Below, piece after piece: positions 1-11,193 of a stretch of 64,000 nucleotides of DNA. Numbering within the stretch: the first letter of the stretch is position 1; each line of letters opens with the position of its first letter. Source of the DNA: Telopea speciosissima (lineage: Eukaryota; Streptophyta; Magnoliopsida; Proteales; Proteaceae); the NCBI RefSeq assembly GCF_018873765.1, contig NC_057924.1, positions 1,240,001 to 1,304,000 of the forward strand, in the 5' to 3' direction. The translations under genes and the position numbers were made by a program. Under the pieces are notes generated by a model that had not been told where the DNA came from, did not search any database, and saw nothing but the letters and a program-made list of their open reading frames with translations.

Positions 1-733
1 TAACTTTGTACCAATAGCCTCGTTGTAGAAGGAATTCTTGACTGTCTTAATAGGCTTGTAGTTTCACAGAGTCCCGATTGGAACTATTTCTGGGAGAAAA
101 GGAGCTGTTTACTATTTTCGTGTACTGTTGTGTTGCCTGTAAGTGATATATATGTGTAGTAGGCCAGTTTAGAGCCAACTCTCCTCACTGGGGGAATCTA
201 AGAAGCTCTATTTGGAAGAGAAATTTTCATTTATCCAGAGATTCTGCTTGGGCAAGAATTTGAACTGGTGGAATAATTCTTTTTGGGGGTTAAGCCGTTA
301 AGGTGCATCAGATAATGCTCGTCACTTGTTCATTTGATTTTTTATCCTCCCAAGTGCAGTGTCCACCGTCGGATGTGCTTTAAATGTTTACTGGGTAGTG
401 CACTTGAGAGGATGGGATTTGTTATTTGAGAAGGAAAATTTAGTTGTAACCAAAGGTGGTGAGAGAAATTTTGATGTTATTTTTGTCATTTTTTTTTATA
501 AAAATCTTTTATGGATAGTTTTCCACCACCAAGAGAGGATGGTTCACCCACCATCTTAGGGTTCACAAATCACTCTTAGGGTTTTAGTATGTTCCAAATT
601 ACTTTATTGATATTCATTCGTGCCCTCTCATGCCCCTCGGTAAATGGGATTTCATTCATTACGGATGAAGGAAAATTTGGTTATATTTTTATAACACTTC
701 TTTCTCAATATCATTTCACATGTTATATTTCAA

Positions 734-764
<31 letters not shown>

Positions 765-2252
765 GGGTAAAAAGGAAATTCATTGATAAAAAGAATAGTT
801 ACAAGCAGTGGAATCCTTTTCACAAAGATTCAGAAGCCATTGAGAGGTAATAAGCCAATCAATTGGGGACTCAATCGAAAGGGCCGACCGGGCCAACAAA
901 ACTGCCAAAGTATTCAAGACAATGATAATAGTATTTGATAATGATATGATGATAAGTTATTTTAAATTATTTATTTATTTTTTTAATCTTTTAAACGATT
1001 AAAAAACTTTTGAAACAACGGAAAAAGACTATAATTTCCAGGTAAACAACTTTTTCTACCTAAGAAAAAAAAACTAAACCATTTTGGTTATAAATTTTTT
1101 TTTGGGTAAGAATTTGGTTATAATAAGAAGCACCCATTTGAGAATGCTGGTATTTTTTGTAGGGGGGCCAGGAGGTTGAGGAGGGGTTGGAAGTCTGAAG
1201 GTGAAGGGCATCCTAAAGCAATGCACGGCCAATATTCTCCTTGTTTGGTGGATCTCATATCTGTGCATGGATAGGTCCTGCTTTTAAGGGACACTCCTTT
1301 GCAACTTCCCTAGCACATGTGGAAGTTCTGGACCCAAGGTACTGCTTTGATCGAGTCCGGATCACCTACCTGTATTTGTACGTTTCATGTACGGTTGGAG
1401 GGTGACAATGTGACATAGTTTTTTTTTTTGGGAAAATTACATGATTAGTTACTTTTGGGTTTTCATTTACAAAACTGTCCATCCTATGTTTGAGTTAACA
1501 AAAATAGACAAAAACTAGTTAAGGTTTACAAAACTGGACAAAATAGTGTCTCTCTCTCCCAAAATTACTTTTTTAAATATTTTTATCCCTACCATTGCCT
1601 TCTCACCCAGGCATCCTCCGTTCCTTGCAACCCACCCCTGTTGCCACCACCGCCATTCTCTACTACCCAAACGCGCCCCTCCCTTCCCTTTCCTGTGATT
1701 ACCCAGGATGCCTGGGCGAGAAGGCAATGGCAAGGGTAAAAATGTCTAAAAAAGTAAGCGAAGGAGGGAGAGACTGTTTTGTCCAATTTTGTAAACTTCA
1801 ATTTGTTTTTGTTTATGTTTATGTTTGTTAACTCAAACATAGAGTGGACAGTTTTGTAAATGAAAACCCAGAAGTAGCTAATCATGTAATTTTTCTCCTT
1901 TTGTTTTTTAACCGCCATAAATGTCGCACCATCATCCTCCATGAACTTAGGCCATAAGTGAAACATATAGGTACGGATTGGTGACGAGGCAGGATCCCAT
2001 TGAGTGCAGGGAATGCCCACAACTCACCAACAGAGTTTTGAATTATTTTATAGGAGGGTCAGCTGGTAGCGGCTATGCTCTGTTCCAATAGATTAGGAAC
2101 ACTAATTGCAGAGCATTCAAAATTGTCTTTACTTAAAGGTTTTGGTACAATCTTCCCCTTATAATAAAATTTCCTTTGTAACAACAAATTGGCCATTAGG
2201 ATCCTTAAAAATATATTAGGCCCCATTAACAATTAAATTTTGCTTTTAACAG
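1..2252. other. Intergenic or intronic DNA, no confident gene
   Basis: No convincing gene is visible. Positions 1-138 hold a short open frame ending at a strong donor-like GTAAGTG at 139-145. This could be an exon of a gene lying mainly left of the window, joined to the block at 2253. A poly-T run near 739-764 followed by about 170 bases of non-AT-rich sequence looks like the reversed tail of a retroelement. A foldback element at 1431-1898 is listed separately. The rest is AT-rich. Confidence 0.4.
1431..1898. mobile_element. Foldback (MITE-like) element with about 185-bp arms
   Basis: The two ends are long inverted copies. The arm at 1431-1616 opens with GGAAAATTACATGATTAG, and the arm at 1706-1898 reads the same way on the other strand with a few mismatches. 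Only about 90 bases of C-rich sequence separate them. There is no transposase ORF. The left flank is a poly-T run, so a target duplication cannot be read. Long arms and a short loop fit a non-autonomous Mutator-like or foldback element. Confidence 0.75.
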
Positions 2253-2447
2253 CCTGCATTGCAGCAACTTGGATTACCTAATTCTATCCAAGAAGGAATT
2301 AAAAACTTGGATTACCTAAACTTCGGTCCTATCACCTATGTAACTAGTAAAGAACTCAGAACATTACCTAAACCTGTTGCAGATATTTTAGGAAGTGAAG
2401 TGGATGCTACCTCCCAAGAGAGACAAGCGTATACTACCAAAGAATAA
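2253..2447 (+). CDS. Orphan terminal-exon-like block, unknown protein
   Basis: A pyrimidine-rich tract ending in AACAG precedes an open block of 64 codons and a TAA stop. There is no ATG, so it reads as a last exon rather than a whole gene. The peptide is ordinary and soluble looking, with PNSIQEGIKNLDYLNF and TLPKPVADILG. I do not recognise the family. It joins in frame to the donor at 139, which would make it the end of a gene that begins before the window. A captured exon fragment is equally possible. Confidence 0.35.
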   Translation, partial: PALQQLGLPNSIQEGIKNLDYLNFGPITYVTSKELRTLPKPVADILGSEVDATSQERQAYTTKE

Positions 2448-4200
2448 AAGTGTAAATATCACCAAAAGGAAAAAGAAGTCTGTCTCCTCTCTCCTCTCTC
2501 CTCTCTCCTCTTCCTTCTTATTCGTTTTTCTTATTAAATATAATTATTATTGACTTGATGCGTAAGATGTCAATATAAGTGAGCAGTTTATAGATCACTC
2601 TCTTATACTAATATTACCCATGTACCTCACAAAAAAAGAATGCAATTTGAATGATTATATACTATGCGAGAGGATTCTCTAGGATGCCAATGTGAGGAAG
2701 AATCTACACACCATACCAATGATGATAGTGCAAAGAATGATATCATCGATTCACATGAGATTCACATAGGTCAAAACTAGAGAATGTACCAGCTCACATC
2801 TCATTATATGAGAGGGCATTTGCTAGTATCTGCACTCGGGTGTCGTGCACTTATTTGTTTCGTATTATATCTACCTAAACTCCAAAAACCATAAAAGCAT
2901 CAAGGCAAAAGATGATTTGACTTGGTTAATAGGGGGATTGTTCATGCATGAACCTTTGGGGTTTGATACCCTTTAATAGTGATTACTTATATATATATAT
3001 CTAACATTATATGCATACCTAATACAATATCTATCACAGAGGTTCATGTATTGTATACCCTCTTTATTGAGCTGGAGAAGGGCACTTTTCATGCATGCCA
3101 TACCTGGAAAGGGGACCATCGGACTGACCCATCACCCATGAGGGCACCTACCAACAAAGCAACAACAGCCCTCACTCAATCACTCAGGCCCCTTCCCTCC
3201 CTTTCTCCCCCCCCCCCACCACCCCAATTCCTATATCCCCAGTCCCCACAAACCTAAACCCTCTATTATTATTATTATTCTGGAAAATGATAACCTCAAG
3301 AATTCGAATAGGGTGTTAGGGATTTGTCAGCTCAACAATCAGTAATTTGAAAAAATAATTTTAAATAAAATTTTATGATATAGCTTTCCCTTACCTACAG
3401 ATTCTTTCATTTATGGGTTTTGACATTTGGATGGAACTCTTAGAATAGTGAAACAAACATTTTGATCCTTAATCATCAGTAATGATGAGATCACATTGGT
3501 TTGGAATGAGATTTTGTGGTTTATCAACAACAACAAACTCAGTCTTATCCCAACTTAATGGGATCGGCTACATGGATCCAAACACAATAAGAAAAGCTAA
3601 GCTCTAACACGAAAAAAAAAAAGAAATGTAAAACGGGTGAAGAAAATTTTTCCTAAATTTTAATTTCCTACTCTTATTTAAACAGGAGTTTTGCGATGTC
3701 TAAAGGCACATTTATATATGTGACATTTACAAAACCCTGTTATAATTATTATTCATCCAAAAGAGAAAAGAATTTGATCCATCTGTCTAGTTGTACCACG
3801 TAGCAGGGTCATATAGTATTTCTTAATGTTCAATATTTAGGACATAATTTAGATCAGCCACGTGTTAAATTCAATCTTTATCTCGCACATGTATATCTAT
3901 GTACCCTCTTGGATAATCCGTGCATCTTCTCTGGTCTTACTTTAACATTATCAGTGGGGAACTCTATTGTACATTTATTGAAAAAGAAATTTCAATCTAC
4001 CTCACTTGCTTTATCATCTGACAGTAAAAAATTGAGTAACATATGGAGCAATTAAGTAAATTTCGGAAACCCAATCTTTTACCCTTTTTCTTTATGGGTT
4101 TCTTTAGGCAACACTTTTAACACTTTTTTTTTTTTTTGGTTTCCCCCAATCAGAGGAAAAATCCAAAGTCCAAACCTGGTGGTCTACCTGGAAAACCCAG
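2448..4200. other. Gene-free AT-rich stretch
   Basis: I see no supported coding region. It holds a CT-rich microsatellite near 2480-2515, a C-rich run near 3208-3230 and an RTE LINE tail at 3524-3610 (listed separately). Confidence 0.5.
3524..3610 (-). mobile_element. RTE-type LINE 3' tail
   Basis: The segment carries a CAACAACAACAA microsatellite, then CTCAGTCTTATCCCAACTTA and GGATCGGCTACATGGATCC. The same string occurs at 49630 next to recognisable RTE reverse transcriptase remains, and again at 54965. The simple repeat marks the 3' end, so the element lies on the minus strand. Only the tail is left. Confidence 0.7.
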
Positions 4201-4204
4201 TGTT

Positions 4205-4214
4205 CTATATATAT
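4205..4214 (+). promoter_or_regulatory. Probable TATA box of the MIR160 transcript
   Basis: CTATATATAT sits about 600 bases upstream of the miR160 hairpin, followed by a pyrimidine-rich leader. Plant MIR genes are transcribed by Pol II from such promoters. This is inferred from position and sequence only. Confidence 0.45.
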
Positions 4215-4715
4215 TTGCCAAACTTTATCATGGATGATTGAACTGCTTTTCACCTCTTCTTCTTATTATTACTTTTGTATCCTTACCCCACTTTAGCAGC
4301 TACCTCTTTGGATCCTTCTCACGTGCATGTTTCTCATCTTCCCTATTAATTCATCAAAGTAGCTAGTGATGTTTGGCCTTCGATCATTCCCAATCTTCAG
4401 CAGCTCCAGGCAACTATAACTCTCTAAGTTTCCCTAACTCATCTGTACTTCGATCTCTTCTCCACTTGAGACTTTAATCTTTTTCTTTAGGGGCTTTCCT
4501 GAAACCTTTGTAGTTTTCTAGATCTTGATTTCTGCATACTTGCTTCTTTTTTTTTTTCCCTTCCTCCAACCGTGATCTTATGAGGTGATTCAGGTTTCCT
4601 ATTTCTCTTTTCTTCTTTATTTGATAATGAAAAAGTGAGTTCTATTACTGAAACAACATTCTTCTGTTGGTGTACTTTTGTGTAGGTTCTGATCCTTGTA
4701 GTGGAGGTGAAAACA

Positions 4716-4781
4716 ATGGCTATTGTGACTAAAAGTAGAAGAAGATGCAGCTTTCTTTCTTTCTTTTTGCTTTTTTGGTGA
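4716..4781 (+). CDS. Short ORF in the pri-miR160 leader (possible miPEP)
   Basis: An ATG in the context AACAATGG opens a 21-codon frame ending in TGA at 4779-4781, only 25 bases before the mature miR160 sequence. The peptide starts basic (MAIVTKSRRRC) and ends very hydrophobic (SFLSFFLLFW). Peptides encoded on plant primary microRNA transcripts have been described, including for miR160 loci. Whether this one is translated cannot be told from sequence, and a chance ORF is possible. Confidence 0.3.
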   Translation: MAIVTKSRRRCSFLSFFLLFW

Positions 4782-4794
4782 AATGCCTATTCAT

Positions 4795-4905
4795 GAATTG
4801 GTGATCTGCCTGGCTCCCTGCATGCCATCTATGAAGCTTTTGTCAAGTTCTATTGACACTGTTCCTAGTTGGCATTTAGGGAGCCATGCAGGTCTCAGAA
4901 CCAAT
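4795..4905 (+). ncRNA. MIR160: miR160 precursor hairpin
   Basis: The 21-mer at 4807-4827, TGCCTGGCTCCCTGCATGCCA, matches the plant miR160 family (usual form ...CTGTATGCCA), differing at one base. The opposite arm at 4872-4892, GCATTTAGGGAGCCATGCAGG, pairs with it with three mismatches and a 2-base 3' overhang, and resembles known miR160* sequences. The loop is about 45 bases, and the lower stem continues with ATTGG (upstream) against CCAAT (downstream). miR160 cleaves mRNAs of auxin response factors ARF10, ARF16 and ARF17, so this locus tunes auxin signalling. The host transcript probably starts near 4235 and contains one or more introns (donor-like GTAAGT at 5053). Confidence 0.93.
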
Positions 4906-5059
4906 CACTAGATTGGCTTTTCATCTCATCTCAGGTGAATTACTATTATTAACTGTCACAAATATTTCCCTTTTTTTTCTTTTTTTTCTTTTTTTTCTTC
5001 TTTTTCAGTATTCTAATACAAATGTGGAAGTGTGTGTGAGACCTCAAGGCCCAGGTAAG

Positions 5060-6570
5060 TTTAATTAAGGCTGTTATCAGATTTTGAGACCCTCAAGTCT
5101 AATCAAGACCCTTGAGGTATACAGTGATTGATGGGAATCAGGTGTTGGTTAATTAAAGACTTCTTTACTGTTTTTCTTTTTATGGGCAATGAAGAATGCT
5201 CTGTTTGGTGTTTTGCTTTATCTCTGTAAAGGTTATATCTCTTATTCCATTTCCCATTGGAGTTTGTCTCTGGTTTTCTTATACAGTGAAGGGGAAAAGT
5301 TCGATCCCAAACCCCAAACCCTAATCCCAAGAGAAAACTATGGATGCATGGTTGAGGCTTGTACTTTGATTCTTCCTTTTCCTTTGTCTTCCCTCAATTT
5401 AAACTCAGGCAACTGTAGTTGTGCAGAAGATAAGAAACTTTGAATTTGAAGGCTTGAATCTTTAGTACTTTAGGCTCCTTCATTTTTTGTACTTTTTTTT
5501 CTTCTTAATTTTATAGACTGTTTAGTATCAATTCTTGGAATAGATTTTAATTGGGTTTAGAATACGTTCTGGAAGCGAGAAAATAGAGAAGAACCGTGTT
5601 CTAGACCCAGAATATATTTCAAAATGTAGGGTGATTTTCTTTACTAACAATTACAGTAACCCAGTGTTATTGGTGAAGCCTGATCTCAGTTCAGAAAGTA
5701 TTGTGGTGATTTAACGATCCAGAATAGCCCAAAAGTGCATTCATCAACACCATAGGTGCTTGTTCCTGTAGAGCTCGTCGAGATCTTCGATTTGATATGA
5801 TGTATTGTTGTTATCTCTTTTGAGAGATGGGAGAGTGAGGGTTTGTATTTGCTTCACAGAAATAGTAGATTTATTCTATCACTCGACCGTGGATGTAGCC
5901 TTCCTTCTTGGGGGGTTGAACCATTAAAATCTTGTCTAGCTTGTGTGTGTGATGTCGATCTCTTTCTTTTTCATTTTCTTCTAAAAAATCGTCATTCTCT
6001 TGCGTTGTTTTTTCTAACACCCAGTTCTTATTTTTATATATTTTTTTCTTTTCTTAATTTGGTATGTATTCTTAGAATATATTTTGGGTCTAGAATAAGT
6101 CCTGGAAGCCAAAAAATAAAGAAAAATCCAGGTTCAAAACATATTGTAGACCCAAAGTATATTCTGAGAATGAATACCAAACACAGCCCTAATCTCATCT
6201 TTGTAACAACTACAGTGGGAAAGTATTGAACTGCTTCCAACCCTTTAATATGGACAAAACACTACCCTGGTAATTAGGGAAAACTAACAAATTTAGGCGG
6301 CTTAAGCTATTATTTTAAGCTGGAACAACAAGAGATCGAGGAGATAATATTTTACTGGCTTGTCAACTTCTAAAATTATGTTTTTTAGTTCATGTTTCTG
6401 TTTCTTTGTTTTTTAGGTTTTAAGAGATAATCTTTTCTTATAAACTTTACTTACCATGCATGCATATTCTTAAGTGCCATATGTGAGACAGAGACTAGTT
6501 TCCATTCCTTCTTGCTCTTGAGACTAGTCTCCACAATAATTTAAAAACCTCTTTAACATTCAACCCATCA
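5060..6570. other. Downstream of MIR160, no gene seen
   Basis: T-rich sequence with only shadow ORFs. Positions 6060-6185 form an imperfect inverted repeat (TATGTATTCTTAGAATATATTTTGGGTCTAGAA against its reverse near 6145-6180), probably a small foldback element. Similar wording (CCGTGTTCTAGACCCAGAATAT) appears at 5595 and at 60715-60770, so this is a dispersed repeat. Confidence 0.4.
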
Positions 6571-6575
6571 AAAGG

Positions 6576-6747
6576 GGATTAGGATCGTCTCCAGGGAGCC
6601 CAGCGACTAGGTCACGCTCAGGAGGCGTCCAGCGGTTGAACTGTGTCCCACACATCTTGACGCATGTCTAGAAATGTGTGTGACACAACCCAATGGCTGG
6701 CAGCACCCTAGACGTGCTGGCCAGGCTCCCTGGAGACGAGCTAAATT
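6576..6747. mobile_element. Foldback MITE with 10-bp target duplication
   Basis: The arms contain GTCTCCAGGGAGCC (6587-6600) and its exact reverse complement (6724-6737). CATCAAAAGG is repeated at 6566-6575 and 6748-6757 and is read as the target-site duplication. The 172-bp size, GC-rich arms and 9-10-bp duplication fit a non-autonomous Mutator-like MITE. Confidence 0.8.
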
Positions 6748-6876
6748 CATCAAAAGGCAAGCGCAACCACTTAATTTTAAAACCAATGAGAAAGAGAGAG
6801 AGAGGGGTTGGGGTTCAAAATTGTTGTCTTAGCCCCGAAGGATTGATGGAAACAGCCAAAAAAGTGCCAATAAAAG

Positions 6877-7065
6877 GGATCTAGATCCTCTACTGTCGAG
6901 CTGTCCGGTAGGACTGTGCTGCCCAGACATGATGCTATGCGCAATGACCGCCTTACCCTCTCTCAGGCAAGGCATTTGGGCAGGGATAAGAAGGATATTG
7001 CGCACAACACCGTGACTGGGCAGCACGATCCTGCTGGGCAGCTCGGCAGTAGAGGATCCAAATTG
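6877..7065. mobile_element. Foldback MITE with 9-bp target duplication
   Basis: The ends GGATCCTCTACTG(T/C)CGAGCTG are inverted. CAATAAAAG flanks both sides (6868-6876 and 7066-7074). No coding capacity. A related right end, CAGCTCGACAATAGAGGATT, occurs near 43220-43250. Confidence 0.85.
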
Positions 7066-7414
7066 CAATAAAAGAGCATGAAAATGGTATAAAAAAAAGT
7101 TACAATGTGTGGTAATCAGTTGGATGTTGTTTATTTTTATAGATTGGACTATAGTTTCAATGGAGTGGCTATTTAGTTCTTAAAACTGTGTCCTCACATA
7201 TTTTGGTTGGTGCAAGTTGGAACTGCAAAGTGAATAATTAATTTGGGACTAACTTCTAAGAAAGGAAAAAAGAATGTTAGTCAGTCGCGTGGTTTTTTTG
7301 TGTTCAGGCACAAGATTGTATGAAATTATCGTTCAATGTCCTTGGTTGTATAGGTCAAATATTATTATTATTTTTTATGAAAAAGTGATTATAACCTTGA
7401 TTGGGAGCAAAATT

Positions 7415-7558
7415 GGATTGTGTCCTTGTACAAGTAAGGTCCAAAAGGCTCTTTAGGGCCACCCACATGGAATCCACTCCTCCTTTGGATCCCACAATAG
7501 ATTCCATGTGAGTGGGCTTGGAGGGTCTTGGACGATACTTGTACAAGCACACAATCTA
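7415..7558. mobile_element. Foldback element
   Basis: Inverted arms contain TTGTACAAGTA and its reverse complement TACTTGTACAA, inside longer matches at 7415-7450 and 7526-7558. Size about 145 bp, boundaries approximate, no target duplication recognised. Confidence 0.6.
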
Positions 7559-7775
7559 CGCTCGGAGGAGGGACCCTACCCGGACTCCAGCTAAAGAAGG
7601 GGGGGGAGGGAATTTGAAGTCCCAAAGGAGATAAAGAGGATACGTAGACTGTTGGTAGTACTTGCATGCTAACGTGACTTTGTGGTTGTGGATTCAAATG
7701 ATCAGAAACACCTTTTAAAGGATTTGGGAAGCTGGGTGTGGCCCTAATTCAGATATTCGTATCTATTTTATCTTA

Positions 7776-7909
7776 GGGTTCATGTTCTCTGTGCCGCAAT
7801 GCAGCCTGTGCCCAAACACATGGGCCTCTCAAGGGGCAGGGTGATCATTATGCCCACTCCCATGTATCTGGGCGCAGCCTTCACCCAAGGCACAGAGAAC
7901 ATTCTCCCC
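7776..7909. mobile_element. Foldback MITE, family also at 59965
   Basis: Arms begin GTTCTCTGTGCC and read back as GGCACAGAGAAC. The centre carries a GGGTGATCATT-type block. The copy at 59965-60100 has the same arms and interior and a perfect 9-bp duplication. Here the flanking bases (TTTATCTTA and TTATTTTAA) no longer match well. Confidence 0.7.
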
Positions 7910-8362
7910 TTATTTTAATTCATGGTTACTGTTCCAACTGTTCTTCTTCTTCTTCTATTTCCTGGAAAACTTATGAAATCTAGCTGACAAGTAGCCATTT
8001 TCACTGATGAGAACTGTGGAGGAGGGTGGGTGCCAGTGCAACAGAAAGAGAGAGAGAGCGAAAAAGGGTCAAAAGCTCTGAAGCTCTGTTTAATTCTGGA
8101 ACACGTCAATAAATCTTTTTTTCTTTTCTTCAGAAGTTGTGAAGTACTGAACCGTTTTCAGGGAAGGAGAAGACAGAGAGGAACAGATTATGATGGAGTA
8201 ACAGTATACATCAGGAGACCGGCTGTCAGGCATTGAATAATTGGACTTTGAACATCTCTGGATTTCCTCAACTGGGAATCTACGTGTGTACCGAAGAAAG
8301 AAAGAGAGGTGAGGGTCATTAGTTCATTACCCAAAACAAAAACAGAGAAGAGAGAGAGATGT

Positions 8363-8570
8363 GGGGAAAAGGCTCCTGTCCTGCAGTGGCGGGAGCTGGA
8401 GCGTCCAGCCCTGCAAAACCATGGCAAAAACAGGGGTAGGGTGATCATTTCACTGGTGGGTCCCACCTAGGCCCCACATGTGAAATGACCATCTCACCCC
8501 CCTGTTTTTAGGTGGTTTTGCTGGGCTGGACGCTCCAGCTCCCGCCACTGCAGGGCAGGAGCCAAATCCA
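8363..8570. mobile_element. Foldback MITE with near-perfect arms
   Basis: GGCTCCTG(T/C)CCTGCAGTGG continues through GGGAGCTGGAGCGTCCAGCC in the left arm and reads back almost without mismatch in the right arm (8520-8562). About 205 bp with no ORF. The high arm identity suggests a fairly recent insertion. Confidence 0.75.
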
Positions 8571-8871
8571 AAATGGAAAAGCGTAAGAGCGTAAGGTATT
8601 GACTTGATCGATATGTCAAAAATTCTAAAATTGATGCATTCTCACATTTGAGAAAGGTAGCCCTCACCAAGGGCTCTACTCTCCCTAGGATTTTTGTCTG
8701 ATAGCAAATAGCATATTTCGTGATTCAAACCATTGACGTGATGTTTAGTTTTCTGATAACTAATGTTAGGCATTTGATCGATACATTAATAGTTTTAGAG
8801 CTCATGGAACGAATTATATCAAATCATTTTAACCTAGCACATACTAAGCTCAAGGCTTCCTAGCCCCATCT

Positions 8872-9916
8872 AAGGGTGTCAATTTGGTATGGAATCGAAA
8901 ATTTAGTTCGAATTTGGTTCAGTTCCAAGTAGTGGCAGTGGGATCTAGATCCGGACCAAGTCCCGAATCAATTCTAGAATTGAATACTCCAATCGATCCT
9001 GGTTGGTTCAGTTTGGATCTAGTTAGAATTTGGTAAGGAATCGGGAATTTAGTTCGGATCTGGTTCGGTTCCAAATAGTGGTAGTGGGATCCAGATCTGG
9101 ACCAAGTCTCGAATCAGTTCTAGAATTGAATACTCTAATCGATTATGGTTGGTTCAGTTTGGATCTAGTTACAATTCGATTCTTATCTAATTACTACATC
9201 CACTTACTATATAAAAAAAAAAAAACTCATGGAGAGAGAGAGAGACTCTTACTTCTATTTCTTCAATAGACAACGTTGCAGCATTTGCTTGCCTTGGAAC
9301 AATGCAATAAGACCAATGGAGGAGGAAATGGAGAACTAGAAGGATGATTTCACATGCTCTACCTTCGGTCTTCACTGTGTTCGTTCAAGACTCATGAGCA
9401 CAGAAAAAGCTTAGACAGAGATTAACTTCAACTTGCATGGAGGTTGAAATTGTAAGACTGTTGAAGATGGAGAATCGGCTATGAAGCCATTGCAACACTG
9501 CTAGAGATGGAGAAGATGAAGCGGTAAAGAGAAAGAAGTGAAGAATTGAAGAATTACAGAAGAAATCGTGACCATGAAGAAATCCTCATTTAGTAAGATG
9601 TAAGTACTAAGGAGTAAGTGAGTAAGGCTTTAAGGCACTAAAGGTTAACTATCAACTTAGAGTCTAAAACTATTAAAACTTTGAACCTAATAAATTATTA
9701 GAATTTTAAGTTAACTTTTAAGGTGGGTATTCAATTTAGATTTGGTTAGATCCGTCGGTTTAGTGGATAGATCCAAATATGAACAAAATCGAATTATAAA
9801 GACATTTTTAGATCTAGGACTTAAACCATATTAAATTCGATCCGAATCGATTCAGTTTATTCGATCAGAATCCAGATTTGATATTTGATTCCTGGTTTCT
9901 CATTAACACCCTTGGA
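8872..9916. mobile_element. Probable non-autonomous hAT-like element
   Basis: The ends are AAGGGTGTCAAT (8872) and ATTAACACCCTT (9902-9913), an inverted pair of the kind found on plant hAT elements. Candidate 8-bp flanks are CCCCATCT (8864-8871) and CCTCATCT (9917-9924), one mismatch. The interior holds a 146-bp tandem duplication and GA/TC runs, and no transposase frame. Confidence 0.5.
8881..9172. repeat. Two tandem 146-bp units
   Basis: Unit 1 (8881-9026) and unit 2 (9027-9172) share AATTTGGTA, TTTAGTTCG, GGTTC(A/G)GTTCCAA and AGTTCTAGAATTGAATACTC-type stretches with scattered substitutions. They lie inside the hAT-like element. Confidence 0.8.
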
Positions 9917-11190
9917 CCTCATCTCTCTCTCTCTCTCTCTCTCTCTCAACTCAATGTTCTTGACTCCGCCATTCCTCCCCAATTCTGCAACTTACCATCC
10001 AAATGCCGAATTCCATTGATGGATTTAGTAATCGATATCAAGAGTCGTATCGGTTTCTACCAATACTAATACCGATACCTAAATCTATGTTTGGAATTTT
10101 AATAAGGTGTTGCTAGCAAACTCTAACTCTTGGTTCAGAATTAGGGCTTTAAATTCACATTGAACTCAGGCTCAACTTATGGATACCGATGGGCTTGGTT
10201 AACACCTTCATTCATGAGAAAAACTCAGCCGGCCCAAAGCTTTAAAGCACATCAAATCAAGTCAAAGTCAGTATTGTTTGTATCCCTCTTAACATGATGG
10301 GCTTTGAACACATTTGGATCGATGTGACAGGTTCAGGGGTTGGAGATAACACCAACGGATAGGAGCAGCTTCCTCTGCTGCCACTGCCTGTGCGACCTGC
10401 TGTTCGGGCAGTAGATAGGGTGGTCATTTTGTCCTTGCTTGTGTGAGGCTGCACGTCAACTGCACAGACAGGGGGAGCAGAGGATCACAATCTGTAAAAA
10501 ATAGAATGAAAATTTTCAATTTCCCAGTGGGTAAATATACAAATATCTTTGATGAAAAATTTTGAATTGTTGATCCTGTTTGATTAATGGAAAAAAAATA
10601 ATAATAAAGTGGGAGTAAAAAGATGAGATACTTTAAAGAATTTTTTATAAAATTTAAAAAATAAAAAATTGTTTGAGAAATTAATAAGGAGAAAATGAAA
10701 TAATGATGGGCCATAGAATGATCATTGAACAAAGGAAGGTAATCAGACAAATATTTACAAAATGGTACATGGGTTTAAAAACCCATCTCGTGGTTAGGCC
10801 CATGCACTTTCGTCAAAATGTTCCGAGTGGAATCGGGACTCAGGACTTGAAACACAGTCGGTTGGTTCAGGTCGGACCTACTGGTGAGTGGTGGCGGCTA
10901 ATTTTTGACACCCAGACATGGCTCTCCCACTTCCAAAAGCATTTTTTAAAAATTGATTAGGATTGGATTAGCATCGATAATTATGCAAACGTGTTACCAT
11001 TTCCCTTTTCCCCGTGTCAAGTTGATTTCCATTTCCTTCATTTTCTGACAGTTCCCCCGAGTCTCTTGGCGGATCCCCTGTTGTTTGTAAGAGTAAGTCT
11101 CTCCCTAGAAGCAAAGCTTTTCATTTCATTGTTGTTTCTCCCAAATCTCCGAATCCATCATTCAATCCCAAATTATCTCTCCTCAAACTC
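9917..11190. other. Upstream region of PFK with one foldback
   Basis: It contains a (TC)n microsatellite at about 9922-9947, a foldback at roughly 10330-10495 (arms with CCTCTGCT...CTGTGC) and AT-rich sequence. The PFK promoter lies near 10950-11190. I see no clear TATA box there. Confidence 0.4.
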
Positions 11191-11193
11191 GCC

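Noticed and set aside
1589..2020. 143-codon minus-strand frame
   Set aside because: It runs through the loop and arm of the foldback element at 1431-1898. The Gly-rich part is translated C-rich loop sequence.
5843..6229. 128-codon plus-strand frame downstream of MIR160
   Set aside because: Crosses an inverted repeat, is made of low-complexity Phe/Leu/Ser runs, and has no recognisable domain.
8040..9950. CRISPR-like or satellite array
   Set aside because: The repeats are only two tandem units plus simple GA/TC runs. There are no spacers and the genome is eukaryotic.
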